64,000 nucleotides of DNA from CAZUHB01 sp964620445 (GCA_964620445.1 CAZUHB010000003.1:159035-223034); one strand, 5' to 3'. Positions 1 through 9,351 are shown, counted from the stretch's first letter. Translations and numbers: made by a program. Notes: generated by a model from the letters alone, not told the origin.

Positions 1-1833
1 GTCTCGACCCTGGGAAACACCAATGCCGCGGCCGAGGTGTTCGCCCTGCTCCTCCCCCTTGCGGCGGCAGGCGTTTTCTTCCGCGGGCGCAAGACAGCCC
101 TCTTTTCGGGCGCCTGCCTCGCGATTCTGTCCGGGGGGATTACCGCCACCGGCGGACGGGGCGGCCTGATCGCGGCGGCGCTCGGTCTGACCGCGGTCCT
201 CGTCGCCCTGAGCCGGACCGGCCCCTTCGGCGGCGCCGGGTCACGGGCTTTTCTCGCCCGCCATCGGAAGCAGCTCGTGTGCCTCGGACTCCTCATCGCG
301 ATCGGCGCGGGAAGCGCGGTTCTCGCGAGGCGCACACCGAGCACGCCTTTCAAGAACATCGACACCGACGTCTCGGTTTTCAGCACCTCCTACCCGACGA
401 ACAAGGTCCGCCTCAGCCTCTGGAAGGGCACGATCGACATGATCAGCGCTCACCCCCTCCTCGGAACCGGACCGGGCCGATTCCGATACGAATACCCGGC
501 GTTTCGCGATCCCGAAGAGGCGCGCATCCGCGGAAGGCTCGGCGCGGTGACCGAGGTGGAAAACCCGCACAACGAATTCCTCTGGGCCGCCGCCGAGGGA
601 GGACTCTGCGCGGCCGCGGCGCTCGGTCTTTTCCTCTTGCTGCTCCTTCGTCAGGGCATCGCCGCGGCGCGCGAGGCTCGGGAGTCGTGGCACGCGCTGT
701 ACGCGGCGTCGCTTTTCGGAGTGGTCCTGGCTTTCGGCTTTCTTTGTCTGGTCCGTTCGCCGATCCACAACCCCGCGGCTGCGGTCGTCTTTTTTCTTTC
801 TGCCGGGATGCTCGATTCCACGCGCTACGAGATCGGCGTCGGCCGCTCTTCGTCCCTGGCGCGCACGGTCGCGGGCACCCTGGGCGCGATCGCGATCGGA
901 GCGCTCGGTATCTTCGGCACCACGGCTCTCCTCTCCGACCTCCTCTTCGCCAGCGTGGGCACGGCAACAAGAACAACGGCGGACGAAGTGGACACCCTCG
1001 ACAGGGCGATCGCCATCGACGACGGAAACCTGGAGCTGATCAACTTCCGGGGACAGATCGCCGCGAAGATCGCCCGCAACGCGACGCACAACAGGGAGAA
1101 GCACCAGGCCGACGCGATCGGCTTTCTGAGCGACGTTCTCTGGAGACACCCCAACCATCCCGGCGCACTGATGACGATGGCGCGCATCAAGCTCCTCCAG
1201 GGCGACGCTGCCGCCGGTATGCGCATGCTGCGCCGCGCCATGAGTCTCATCGGATCGGATGAGGATCCGGTCGACTACGCCGTCGGCTATCTGGAAAAGC
1301 AGAACCTGTACCGCCGCGCCGCGCCGCTCCTCCTCGATTCCTTTGCGGGCCGCGAGACCGAATTCCTGGAAAAGGTGGCCGCCATGCTCGATTCCGGCCT
1401 GGAGCGCAAGGCGGCCATCTACGCCGACGCCTTTCTCGAAGGTTGCCCTCTCCACGTGGAGGCGCTCCACCTGAAAGCGCGCTGCGTGCGGGTGCTTTCG
1501 GGCGATCCGGCGACAGGCAGCGGTTCGGGTGATGACGCGGCAGACGAGGTCTTCGGTTTGATGCAGGCGGCGATCAGCCTCGAGTACCTCGAAAAGGCGA
1601 ACTGGATCGAGGCGGCCAAAGCCGCGGACCGCGCCGCGCGCTACGTTGATACAGACAAGGACGGGACAGCACGGCTTCTCCAGGCGATCGCCGAGGCGGC
1701 CCAGGGCGGGCCGTTCGCGCCTCCCGACGCGCCCGTGCGCAGCACTGCCATGTGCGACCGCCTCAAAGCACTCGGCCGGGATAGCGGGCTGCCGAAACCG
1801 GTCCGCGCATACCTTCGCACTCTCGAACCCTAG
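1..1833 (+). CDS. O-antigen ligase/polymerase-like membrane protein with TPR-like tail, 5' partial
   Basis: Only the 3' part is present. The reading frame is open from base 1, and the first residues (STLGNTNAAAE) already match the Gly-Asn-x-Asn segment of Wzy/WaaL ligases, so the GTG at 37 is not the real start. Hydrophobic segments follow, then the family periplasmic-loop signature: LLGTGPGRF with a downstream ENPHNEFLW and a Glu-Gly pair (roughly codons 155-205). More transmembrane helices come next. From about codon 320 to the end the protein is soluble, alpha-helical and TPR-like. Family members polymerise or ligate O-antigen or glycosylate surface proteins, acting at the inner membrane on its periplasmic side. 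The fused TPR region is common in environmental members and may bind a partner. The substrate cannot be told. It is convergent with purD, 54 bases away. Confidence 0.8.
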   Translation, partial: VSTLGNTNAAAEVFALLLPLAAAGVFFRGRKTALFSGACLAILSGGITATGGRGGLIAAALGLTAVLVALSRTGPFGGAGSRAFLARHRKQLVCLGLLIAIGAGSAVLARRTPSTPFKNIDTDVSVFSTSYPTNKVRLSLWKGTIDMISAHPLLGTGPGRFRYEYPAFRDPEEARIRGRLGAVTEVENPHNEFLWAAAEGGLCAAAALGLFLLLLLRQGIAAAREARESWHALYAASLFGVVLAFGFLCLVRSPIHNPAAAVVFFLSAGMLDSTRYEIGVGRSSSLARTVAGTLGAIAIGALGIFGTTALLSDLLFASVGTATRTTADEVDTLDRAIAIDDGNLELINFRGQIAAKIARNATHNREKHQADAIGFLSDVLWRHPNHPGALMTMARIKLLQGDAAAGMRMLRRAMSLIGSDEDPVDYAVGYLEKQNLYRRAAPLLLDSFAGRETEFLEKVAAMLDSGLERKAAIYADAFLEGCPLHVEALHLKARCVRVLSGDPATGSGSGDDAADEVFGLMQAAISLEYLEKANWIEAAKAADRAARYVDTDKDGTARLLQAIAEAAQGGPFAPPDAPVRSTAMCDRLKALGRDSGLPKPVRAYLRTLEP

Positions 1834-1887
1834 GAGGCCATTGCTCCCTGTCTTGAATAAGCCGGGAGGAGAACCGGCACAGCTCAC

Positions 1888-3180
1888 CTAGAATGAGCTG
1901 GCCGGTGGATTGATCGCCCTGTGGCCGATGTCCTTGCGGAAATGGGCGTTCTCGAAATGGATCTTTTCCACGGCAGCGTAAGCCCGTTCCTTCGCCTCGG
2001 CCATCGTGTCGCCCAGTGCCACCACGTTGAGTACGCGGCCGCCGGCGGTGACGATCTGGCCCTCGCGTAGAGCGGTTCCGGCGTGGATCACGGACACGTC
2101 TTCCATTGCGTCGGCCTCTTCGATACCGGTGATCGGATACCCCTTCTCGTAAGAACCGGGATACCCTCCCGAGGCCATGACCACGGTGATGGCCGGGCGC
2201 TCGTCCCAGTCGATCTGGCCCACCTCCTCGAGCCGGCTCTCGGCCGTGGCGAGGGCGATCTCGAGGAAATCGGTTTTCAACCGTGCGAGGAGGACCTGCA
2301 TCTCGGGATCGCCGCCGCGCACGTTGTACTCGAGTACGCGCGGACCGGTGCGCGTGCTCATCAGGCCGAAATAGAGGAGCCCGCGGAACGGTCTTCCTTC
2401 GCTCTCCATGGCGTGCACGGTGGGGACGATGATCTGATCCTCCACCTGGGAGTAGACCTTGCCCATGATGATGTTGGCCGGCGAGTAGGATCCCATGCCG
2501 CCCGTGTTCGGCCCGCGACCGCCGTCGTAGGCCTGCTTGTGATCCTGGGCCGTTTCGAGCACGTCGATCGTGCGGCCGTCGACGAGGCAGAAGACCGACG
2601 CTTCTTCCCCTTCCATGAACTCCTCGATGACGAGCCTGTTGCCCGCGTCGCCAAAGATCCTGTCGAGCATGATCTTGCGCACCGTGTTTTCCGCGTCGCG
2701 GCGGTTCTCGACGATCACCGCTCCCTTGCCCGCCGCGAGGCCGTCGGCCTTGATGACCGTGGGAAAACTCCTGAGATTTTCCACGTAGGCCAGAGCCTCG
2801 TCGGCGGAATTGAAATTCTTGAAGCCGGCCGTGGGAATCTTGTGCTTGCGCATCAGGTCCTTTGAGAACGCCTTCGAACCCTCGAGCTCGGCCGCGCGGC
2901 GGTTGGGTCCGAAAATCCTGAGCCCCGCCTCCTTGAAGAGATCGACGATTCCGAGAACGAGGGGGACCTCGGGACCGACGATGGTCAGATCGATCTTCTT
3001 TTCCCTGGCAAAGGAGAGGAGCCCCTTGATGTTCTCGGCCGAGAGATCCACATTGGTCGCGTCCGCAGCTGTTCCGCCGTTTCCGGGCGCACAGTAACAC
3101 TCGGTCAAGAGCGGAGACTTGGAAATGCTCCGCACGATGGCGTGCTCGCGGCCGCCGCTGCCGACAACAAGAACCTTCAT
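1888..3180 (-). CDS. purD: Phosphoribosylamine--glycine ligase (GARS)
   Basis: This enzyme makes glycinamide ribonucleotide from 5-phosphoribosylamine, glycine and ATP, the second step of purine synthesis, in the cytosol. The 430-residue protein has the usual monofunctional PurD length. It opens with the diagnostic VLVVGSGGREHAI, and the ATP-grasp region contains VIKADGLAAGKGA. GGRGPNTGGMGSYSP and YNVRGGDPEMQ are also typical of PurD. The ATG start is preceded by a strong GAGGAGG ribosome binding site. It stands alone, with no other purine gene beside it, which is common when pur genes are scattered. Confidence 0.97.
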   Translation of the reverse strand: MKVLVVGSGGREHAIVRSISKSPLLTECYCAPGNGGTAADATNVDLSAENIKGLLSFAREKKIDLTIVGPEVPLVLGIVDLFKEAGLRIFGPNRRAAELEGSKAFSKDLMRKHKIPTAGFKNFNSADEALAYVENLRSFPTVIKADGLAAGKGAVIVENRRDAENTVRKIMLDRIFGDAGNRLVIEEFMEGEEASVFCLVDGRTIDVLETAQDHKQAYDGGRGPNTGGMGSYSPANIIMGKVYSQVEDQIIVPTVHAMESEGRPFRGLLYFGLMSTRTGPRVLEYNVRGGDPEMQVLLARLKTDFLEIALATAESRLEEVGQIDWDERPAITVVMASGGYPGSYEKGYPITGIEEADAMEDVSVIHAGTALREGQIVTAGGRVLNVVALGDTMAEAKERAYAAVEKIHFENAHFRKDIGHRAINPPASSF

Positions 3181-3277
3181 GAATCCCTCCTCAAGGTGGT
3201 CAATTTATCGATTCACCGCAAAGCTATCAGAAGGTGTCTCAGCCGTCAAGATTATGCGAACAGCCTCCTGCAGGCTT

Positions 3278-3286
3278 TGCTATAAT
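3278..3286 (+). promoter_or_regulatory. Extended -10 promoter element
   Basis: TGC followed directly by TATAAT is a perfect extended -10 about 80 bases before the lipoprotein start at 3367. No good -35 is visible, which extended -10 promoters tolerate. It probably drives the lipoprotein gene and perhaps the menaquinone run after it. Confidence 0.45.
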
Positions 3287-3366
3287 CGAGTATTCTGTTG
3301 TACTGATCGCTTTTTAGACCCGAATCGAGCTCGATTCGAAAGGAATGTCTCCGGAAGCAGCTCATC

Positions 3367-4020
3367 ATGTCGACCTTACCGATCTCATCCACCTCCCCCG
3401 CCGCCGGGGCGGTGCTGTTCACGACTCTCCTCGCGGCCGTGGCACTCGTGGCGGTTCCCGGCTGCAACAACGACGGTGGCGCCGTCGATCCTCCCCCCAC
3501 GGCAGAGGAGAACGCCGTGGCCACGATCGCTCTCGAGGGCATCCCGATCCTGGTCCGGAAGGCGGGAGAGACGGAGTTCGTGAGGATCGCCGACATGAAA
3601 TGGATCGAGTCGGGAACGACGATCCGCACCATGCGGGACTGGCTCTCCCTCAATGTCGCCCAGGCGATTCAGGTCCAGCTCTCGCCGCTCACCGAATTGC
3701 TCGTGATCGGTCCCGAGGAGCGCGCGGGACGCGGCATGATCGTGCTCGGGCTCCAGGCCGGTCAGGTGCGCGTCAACTCCATCGCCTGCGACAAGCCCGT
3801 GCTTCTCGACACTCCCCTGGCCACGGTGACCGGAACGAGGAGCCATTTCACGGCCGACATCTCTCTCAAGGACGGTGCTCCCTGCCTCGAGGTCGAAGCT
3901 CTCACGAAAGGCATCGTTCTGACGAACGAGGACGGATCGCTCCCTCTGCCCCTCATGGGCGTCGGATTCGTGGAAGAGTTCACCGCGCCAAGACTCCTGC
4001 CCCGTCCGCAGGGACGTTGA
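3367..4020 (+). CDS. FecR-like lipoprotein
   Basis: A 217-residue exported protein. The N-terminus has a hydrophobic stretch ending in a lipobox (ALVAVPGC, Cys near residue 34), followed by a polar linker. The body resembles the beta-rich FecR/LPS-assembly fold: a threshold-like W-I-E-x-G-T-T-I-R-T segment, LSPLTELLVIG, then an A-G-Q-V-R-V strand and DTPLATVTGTRSHF, close to the FecR consensus of TP-x-A-x-V-x-G-T-x-F. FecR domains are usually periplasmic signal or surface-structure modules. The gene lies 19 bases before mqnE and may be co-transcribed, but nothing links it to quinone synthesis. Function unknown. Confidence 0.6.
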   Translation: MSTLPISSTSPAAGAVLFTTLLAAVALVAVPGCNNDGGAVDPPPTAEENAVATIALEGIPILVRKAGETEFVRIADMKWIESGTTIRTMRDWLSLNVAQAIQVQLSPLTELLVIGPEERAGRGMIVLGLQAGQVRVNSIACDKPVLLDTPLATVTGTRSHFTADISLKDGAPCLEVEALTKGIVLTNEDGSLPLPLMGVGFVEEFTAPRLLPRPQGR

Positions 4021-4039
4021 TCTCCAAGAGGAATTTTCA

Positions 4040-5164
4040 GTGAAACAAATAGTCAACGGCACAGGGCTCGAGGAGATCTACGAAAAGGTCCGCCACGGCG
4101 AGCGCCTTTCGATCGACGACGGAATCCGGCTCTTCGAATCCCCCCACCTCGCCGCGGTGGGCGCCCTCGCCAACATCGTGCGCGAGCGGCTCAACGGACA
4201 CAGGGCCTACTACGTCTACAACCAGCACATCAACTACTCCAATATCTGCCGGAACGCCTGCCGTTTCTGCGCCTTCAAGCGGAGCGCCGACGACGAGGGC
4301 GGCTACAGGATGAGCGTGGACGCCGTGGTAGACAAGGTACGCGAGCGGATCGCGGAACCGATCAAGGAACTTCACATCGTGGGCGCCTGCGACGACGAAC
4401 TCCCCTTCGAATTCTACACCGGCATGCTCTCGGCGATCCGGTCGGCGCGGCCCGATGTGCACATCCAGGCGTTCACCTGCGTGGAGATCGCCGATATCGC
4501 CCGAAAGGGCGGCCTGTCGATAGACGAGACCCTGCGGGCGCTGAAAGAAGCGGGGCTCGGCTCGATTCCCGGAGGCGGAGCCGAGGTCTTCTCGAAACGC
4601 ATCAGGCAGGAGCTGTGCGACACCAAGCTCTCGCCCGACGGCTGGCTCGAGGTGGCCGAGACCGCTCACGGCCTCGGGATCAGGTCGAACGCCACCATGC
4701 TCTACGGGCACATGGAGACGGTCCGCGAACGGGTCGAGCATCTCGCACGCCTCAGGCAGAGTCAGGACCGTTCGGAAGGATACCTCGCGTTCATCCCTCT
4801 CGCCTTCCACCCGGCCAACACGGCCTTGAGCCATCTCGGCGGACCGACAGGAATCGACGACCTGAAAAATATCGCCGTGGCGCGCCTCATGCTCGACAAC
4901 TTTCCCCACATCAAGGCCTTCTGGATCATGATCGGAAAGAAGCTGTCCCAGATCTCGCTCTCCTTCGGTGCCGATGACATGGACGGCACGGTGATCGAGG
5001 AGAAGATCACCCATATGGCAGGCGCCACGACAGACCAGGTCTTCCCCGTCGGCGACCTGAGGAGGTACATCATCGAGGCGGGCCGGGAGCCGGTGGAGAG
5101 GGACACCTTGTACAACGTGGTCGCACGGGACGCCGCGCAGGGAGAGCCGCTCCATGCTGAATAG
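4040..5164 (+). CDS. mqnE: Aminofutalosine synthase (radical SAM)
   Basis: MqnE joins the MqnA product 3-[(1-carboxyvinyl)oxy]benzoate to SAM-derived adenosine, giving aminofutalosine. The 374-residue protein has the radical SAM cluster motif CRNACRFC (Cys70, Cys74, Cys77), the MqnE-type segment ELHIVGACDDELPFEFY, and the shared LGSIPGGGAEVF block. The start is GTG at 4040 with AGAGGA eight bases upstream. It overlaps the next gene, mqnC, by 11 bases, so the two are translationally coupled. MqnC instead carries ILLQGGLNPDL at the equivalent place, which separates these two paralogues. Confidence 0.93.
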   Translation: MKQIVNGTGLEEIYEKVRHGERLSIDDGIRLFESPHLAAVGALANIVRERLNGHRAYYVYNQHINYSNICRNACRFCAFKRSADDEGGYRMSVDAVVDKVRERIAEPIKELHIVGACDDELPFEFYTGMLSAIRSARPDVHIQAFTCVEIADIARKGGLSIDETLRALKEAGLGSIPGGGAEVFSKRIRQELCDTKLSPDGWLEVAETAHGLGIRSNATMLYGHMETVRERVEHLARLRQSQDRSEGYLAFIPLAFHPANTALSHLGGPTGIDDLKNIAVARLMLDNFPHIKAFWIMIGKKLSQISLSFGADDMDGTVIEEKITHMAGATTDQVFPVGDLRRYIIEAGREPVERDTLYNVVARDAAQGEPLHAE

Positions 5165-6239
5165 TCTCGGCGAAAAGATCGACGCGGGGCTCAGGCTGAC
5201 CCGGGAGGAGATCCTTTTCCTCCTCGATCGGGGCGAGGGGGGCGGTCCGGGGCCGGTGGCGCTCACCCTTCTCGGACACTGGGCCCACGAGATGCGCGCG
5301 CGCAAAACGGATCGATCGGCGGTGACCTACGTGGTCGACCGGAACATCAATTACACGAACATCTGCCTCTCGGGCTGCCGTTTCTGCGCCTTCTTCAAAC
5401 CGCCGGGCCACGACGAGGGATACGTGCTCGACCGTGACACTCTGGCGCGCAAGATCGCCGAGGCGATCGAACTCGGCGCCACGCAGATCCTCCTTCAGGG
5501 GGGACTGAATCCCGACCTCGATCTCGACTTCTACACCGGCATGCTGCGGTTCATAAGGGAGTCCTTTCCGGAAATACATATCCACGGCCTCTCGCCGCCC
5601 GAGGTGGTTTTCCTGGCGGAGCGCGAGAAAACCTCCGTCGACGAGACGATCGCCGCCCTCGGGGCAGCGGGCCTCGCCTCGATCCCCGGCGGCGGCGCGG
5701 AGATCCTGACCGATGATTCGCGCCGCAGGATCTCGCCGCGCAAGTGCACGGCGGCCGAATGGCTCGACGTCATGGAACGCGCCCACCGCGCGGGCCTGCG
5801 CACGTCGGCCACCATGATGTTCGGACATGGCGAGAGCCTGGCGGAGCGCGCCGATCACCTGCTCGCGCTGCGCGAACTCCAGGACCGCACTCACGGGTTC
5901 GTCGCCTTCATACCCTGGACCTTTCAGCCCTGCCACACCGCGCTCGAGGAGATGAAGGAGCCTGGCGGCCACGAATACCTGCGCACCCTGGCCGTGAGCC
6001 GGCTGGCGCTCGACAACTTCGACAACATACAGGCATCGTGGGTCACGCAGGGCGCGAGCGTCGCTCAGGCGGCGCTCTTCTTCGGAGCCAACGATTTTGG
6101 CTCCACCATGATCGAGGAGAACGTGGTGGCCGCGGCCGGTGTTTCCTATCGCATCAGCCGCACCGAGATCGAGGGACTGATCGACGCGGCAGGATTCAGG
6201 CCTGTCCAGCGCGACCAGGCTTACAACGCACTCAACTGA
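5154..6239 (+). CDS. mqnC: Cyclic dehypoxanthine futalosine synthase (radical SAM)
   Basis: MqnC cyclises dehypoxanthine futalosine to the spiro cyclic form, the precursor of 1,4-dihydroxy-6-naphthoate. The 361-residue protein carries the radical SAM motif CLSGCRFC (Cys71, Cys75, Cys78), the MqnC hallmark ATQILLQGGLNPDLDLDFY, IHIHGLSPPEV, and the SIPGGGAEIL block. Its start lies inside the end of mqnE and uses a GGGAG site. The next gene begins 9 bases after its stop. Length and motifs are normal for the family. Confidence 0.94.
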   Translation: MLNSLGEKIDAGLRLTREEILFLLDRGEGGGPGPVALTLLGHWAHEMRARKTDRSAVTYVVDRNINYTNICLSGCRFCAFFKPPGHDEGYVLDRDTLARKIAEAIELGATQILLQGGLNPDLDLDFYTGMLRFIRESFPEIHIHGLSPPEVVFLAEREKTSVDETIAALGAAGLASIPGGGAEILTDDSRRRISPRKCTAAEWLDVMERAHRAGLRTSATMMFGHGESLAERADHLLALRELQDRTHGFVAFIPWTFQPCHTALEEMKEPGGHEYLRTLAVSRLALDNFDNIQASWVTQGASVAQAALFFGANDFGSTMIEENVVAAAGVSYRISRTEIEGLIDAAGFRPVQRDQAYNALN

Positions 6240-6248
6240 GGTGGCGCC

Positions 6249-7127
6249 ATGGCATCGACCGACCTGTCAATCGCATTGATCGCCCGCTCCGCGGCTCACG
6301 AGCCCCTTCTGGCCGCGGGGGTGCGCGCGATCGAGTTCTCCCGCCGCGACACTCCCTTCGGCCGGAGCAATCCGATCCACATCCTGGACGCGGACGGCCT
6401 GCGCTTCGCCCTCCTCTCGCGCCACGGGGAGAGCGGTTACCAGACAGCCGCCCCCTGGGTGAACGACAGGGCGAATCTCTACGCGCTCAAAGACCTCGGC
6501 GTGGAGAGGATCGTGTCCTGGTCGTCGCCCGGAAGCCTCGACAGCGCGATCGGCGCGGGCGATCTGGTCATCCCCGACGACGTGCTCGACGAAACGGGTT
6601 CGGCGGTCAAAACCTTCTTCGACGGAATGGGCATCGGCGTGATCCGCATGAGCGATCCATTCTGCCCCGATCTGCGCGCGGCCTTCGGGTCCGCCCTGCG
6701 TTCGAAAGAAACGGCGTTCCACGACGGCGGCGTCTACGCCGGCACGCACGGCCCCCGTCTCGAAACGGCCGCCGAGATGCGCAAGCTGCGCGCGCTGGGC
6801 GGCACCGTGGTCGGCATGACCGTCGTGCCCGAGGTCTTTCTGGCGCGCGAGCTGGAGATCTGCTACGCCTCGGTCTGCCTCGTGGTCAACCAGGCCGAGG
6901 GAATGCGGAAGCGGCCGTACGCGCCGGGGATCCTCTTCGAGGGATTGGCCAGCGATGAGGAGCTCGAGAGTGTCCGCTCCGTGGAAGAGAATTTCGCCGA
7001 TCTCGCGCTGGCCCTCGTGAAAGCCGCCGGTGCCGGCCCGAAACCGCGATGCCACTGCCGTGCGGCGCTCGAGCGTTACCGCATCCGCGGCGACATCGGG
7101 CAGGACTGGAGAGGATGGTGGGATTGA
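6249..7127 (+). CDS. MTAP/PNP-family nucleoside phosphorylase, candidate futalosine-cleaving enzyme
   Basis: The 292-residue protein belongs to the methylthioadenosine/purine nucleoside phosphorylase superfamily, MTAP branch. Seen motifs: TPFGRSNPI, LLSRHGESGY (phosphate-binding RHG region), VNDRANLYALKDLGV, GAGDLVIPDDVLDET, and GPRLETAAEMR followed by VGMTVVPE. This is not the usual MqnB sequence type. Its place between mqnC and an MqnX-like deaminase suggests that it removes the purine base from futalosine or aminofutalosine. MTAP enzymes normally release ribose-1-phosphate, whereas MqnC needs an unphosphorylated sugar, so this copy may be hydrolytic or specialised. The C-terminal tail (about 25 residues, Cys-His-Cys and Trp-rich) is unusual. 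SD GAGGTGG. Alternative: ordinary MTA salvage. Confidence 0.75.
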   Translation: MASTDLSIALIARSAAHEPLLAAGVRAIEFSRRDTPFGRSNPIHILDADGLRFALLSRHGESGYQTAAPWVNDRANLYALKDLGVERIVSWSSPGSLDSAIGAGDLVIPDDVLDETGSAVKTFFDGMGIGVIRMSDPFCPDLRAAFGSALRSKETAFHDGGVYAGTHGPRLETAAEMRKLRALGGTVVGMTVVPEVFLARELEICYASVCLVVNQAEGMRKRPYAPGILFEGLASDEELESVRSVEENFADLALALVKAAGAGPKPRCHCRAALERYRIRGDIGQDWRGWWD

Positions 7128-8425
7128 GTCAGACGCCGATCCTGGTGACAGCCGACTGGATCGTTCCAGTCTCCTCCCCGCCCATCGCCGGAGGGGGTTT
7201 GCTTCTTCGAGACGGAACGGTGATCGATGTCGGCCCGCTGGAAGAGGTTGCCCGCCGCCACCGCGATGTGACCCCGCGCCCGCTGCGGCCGGGAGCGATC
7301 CTGCCCGGCCTGATCAATGCCCATACCCATCTGGAACTGGCCACGCTCGAACGTCTGCGGGCGGACGACGGCTTCTGCGCCTGGATAAAACGCGTCATCG
7401 CCGCCAAAGAGGATCTCTCCCCAGCGTGCATCGAGCGGGGCGTGCGCGAGGCGATCGACAGGATGCGAGATCTCGGAACGGTCTACGCGGCCGATGTGGC
7501 CAACATCTTCTGCACGGCGCCGCTCCTCGCGGAGAAGCGATTTCGCGCCACACTCTTTCAGGAATTCATCGGTTCCGACGGGGACCTCATCGGTGAATCG
7601 TCTTTCGCGCACGGTTTTGGCGCGTCCGACGCGCACGGTTTTGGCGCGCCGCAAACGGTTCGTATGCTCGACGCCGCCCACACGCCCTTCTCGTCCGGAC
7701 CGGAGCTGCTGGCCGCCTGCGCGCGGCGCGCGGCCGAGGCGGACCTTCCCTGGTCGCTTCACCTGGCCGAGTCGAAGGACGAGGTCGAGCTCCTCGAGAA
7801 AGGGACCGGCCCTCTGCGCGGCCTGCTCCTCGAGCGGGGCGTTGCCGAATGCGACATTCCGAACCCGGGGCTCGGTCCGGTGGCATACGTCGACAGCCTC
7901 GGTTGCCTCGACGAGAGGCTCATCGCCGTGCACTGCGTCGAGGCGACGGCCGACGATTTCGAACTGCTCGCACGCCGCGGTGTGCGCCCTTGCGTCTGCC
8001 CGTCGAGCAATCTCCACCTCCGCGGAAAGCTGCCCGATCTCGACGCCATGTCAGCGGCGGGACTGGAACCTTGTCTCGGCACGGACAGCACCGCTTCGGG
8101 GGAATCACTCAATCTCTTCAGGGAGATGGAAATCCTCTTGGACGCTCGTGTCGACCCGGCTATCATCCTCAAGATGGCCACTGAGTTCGGCGCCGCCGCA
8201 CTGCGTCTCGGAGCTGATTTCGGTAGAATTGAAAAGGGGAACAGACCCGCCCTGATTCACTTGGCCTGCGAATTCGATCGAAGCGCCCGGCAAGACGCTG
8301 CAGCGGCGGTGGCGGCGTTGATCAGACGGTACGGGCGAGCGCATGACCGCGCAGAGGGTGCGATTGCGAACGGAGCGCCGGAAGGGATCGCACCCCTGGA
8401 CCGGCTTGTCGAGGAACTGAGCTGA
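7115..8425 (+). CDS. mqnX: Amidohydrolase, probable aminodeoxyfutalosine deaminase
   Basis: A 436-residue amidohydrolase of the TrzN/AtzB/SAH-deaminase type. Metal and catalytic residues are visible: NAHTH (His70, His72), HLAES (His216), VHCVE (His273) and GTDST (Asp324). The expected role is deamination of aminofutalosine to futalosine in the menaquinone pathway, based on family plus location between the MTAP-like gene and mqnA. The open frame reaches back to 7049, but the ATG at 7115 fits the family N-terminus and overlaps the previous gene by only 13 bases. A TTG at 7124 is also possible, with GGAGAGG upstream. A small in-frame repeat (AHGFGASD/AHGFGAPQ) sits in a loop after the FQEFIGSDGD segment. 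Guanine or other aminohydrolase activity cannot be excluded. Confidence 0.72.
   Translation: MVGLSQTPILVTADWIVPVSSPPIAGGGLLLRDGTVIDVGPLEEVARRHRDVTPRPLRPGAILPGLINAHTHLELATLERLRADDGFCAWIKRVIAAKEDLSPACIERGVREAIDRMRDLGTVYAADVANIFCTAPLLAEKRFRATLFQEFIGSDGDLIGESSFAHGFGASDAHGFGAPQTVRMLDAAHTPFSSGPELLAACARRAAEADLPWSLHLAESKDEVELLEKGTGPLRGLLLERGVAECDIPNPGLGPVAYVDSLGCLDERLIAVHCVEATADDFELLARRGVRPCVCPSSNLHLRGKLPDLDAMSAAGLEPCLGTDSTASGESLNLFREMEILLDARVDPAIILKMATEFGAAALRLGADFGRIEKGNRPALIHLACEFDRSARQDAAAAVAALIRRYGRAHDRAEGAIANGAPEGIAPLDRLVEELS
7606..7648 (+). repeat. In-frame 24-bp tandem duplication inside the deaminase gene
   Basis: One 24-base unit at 7606-7629 is followed by 19 identical bases at 7630-7648. 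It encodes AHGFGASD then AHGFGAPQ. It preserves the frame and looks like a recent slippage expansion in a surface loop. Confidence 0.85.
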
Positions 8426-8427
8426 CG

Positions 8428-9351
8428 ATGTCTTCCAGAACGCCTCTCAATGTGGGACGGATCGACTTCATCAACACAACGCCCGTCTACGCCGGCGCGG
8501 ACCAGGGGCGGCTCGTGTTCCCGGGAAAGACGGTGCGCGGAACACCGGCCGAGTTGAACGCCATGCTGCGCGCCGGAAGGCTCCAGATCTCCTCGGTCTC
8601 GTCGGTCGAATTCGCTCGATCCTGGCCCGACCTGCTCATCCTCCCCGGCATCTCGATCAGCTGCACGGGGCCGGTCCGCTCGGTCCTGCTCCACTCCAAG
8701 ACACCGGCGCAGGAGATCGCCGGAAAAGTGGGAGTCAGCAACCGCTCGGCCACGGCCCGCGCCCTGGTCCGGGTCATCCTCGAGGATTTCCTCCACCGAA
8801 GTCCCGAATTTTCCGACGTGAACATGGACGCTCCCGAGATTCAAGAAGCGATCGCTCACTGCCGGGGCGGCAACAATTCTGAGGTGCAGCGATCGACAGC
8901 GGCCATCTTCGGCGACCTCGACGGCCTGCTCGTCATCGGCGACGACGCGCTCTCTCTCGACCTTCAGGGCATCTTTCCCCACGTTCTCGATCTCGGCGAA
9001 TTCTGGGTCGACAGAACGGGACTCCCTTTCGTTTTCGGGATCTGGGCGGTGCGAAAGGATTTTGCGCTCGAACACCCCTTGGAGGTCGAATCCTTCCGTT
9101 CCTGCCTCCTGCGCAGCCTCGGCTACGGGCTGCGGGAAACGGATACGGCGATCGAACTGGCAAGGGCGAACACGGGCTTCAGCGCGGAGAGGATCCGATC
9201 CTATCTCGAACGGATCGACTATGTGCTCGGTCCGGAACACATCCACGGACTGAACCACTTCTTCGACCTGCTCAAGCGGCGGAACGAGATCGATCCCGCG
9301 GTGGAGCTCGAATTCTACGAACGGCAACGGGAGCGGTCCGGCCATGAGTAA
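8428..9351 (+). CDS. mqnA: Chorismate dehydratase
   Basis: MqnA dehydrates chorismate to 3-[(1-carboxyvinyl)oxy]benzoate, the entry step of the futalosine pathway. The 307-residue protein is of the periplasmic-binding-protein fold family. It begins with VGRIDFINTTPVY, matching the MqnA G-x-I-x-F/Y-x-N-x-x-P signature, and has TGLPFVFGIWAVRKD, the family L-P-F-V-F-x-x-W segment. It lacks the CPNDTF-like start of its sister MqnD. It starts 2 bases after the deaminase gene and overlaps the methyltransferase gene by 8 bases, so it is inside one operon. Confidence 0.92.
   Translation: MSSRTPLNVGRIDFINTTPVYAGADQGRLVFPGKTVRGTPAELNAMLRAGRLQISSVSSVEFARSWPDLLILPGISISCTGPVRSVLLHSKTPAQEIAGKVGVSNRSATARALVRVILEDFLHRSPEFSDVNMDAPEIQEAIAHCRGGNNSEVQRSTAAIFGDLDGLLVIGDDALSLDLQGIFPHVLDLGEFWVDRTGLPFVFGIWAVRKDFALEHPLEVESFRSCLLRSLGYGLRETDTAIELARANTGFSAERIRSYLERIDYVLGPEHIHGLNHFFDLLKRRNEIDPAVELEFYERQRERSGHE

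Noticed and set aside
241..1887. Long open frame on the minus strand opposite the O-antigen ligase gene
   Set aside because: It is a high-GC shadow: Arg/Ala-rich, no motif, and fully opposite a gene with clear family signatures.
4037..5305. Open frame of 422 codons antisense to mqnE and the start of mqnC
   Set aside because: Antisense to two unmistakable radical SAM genes, without ribosome binding site or recognisable domain.
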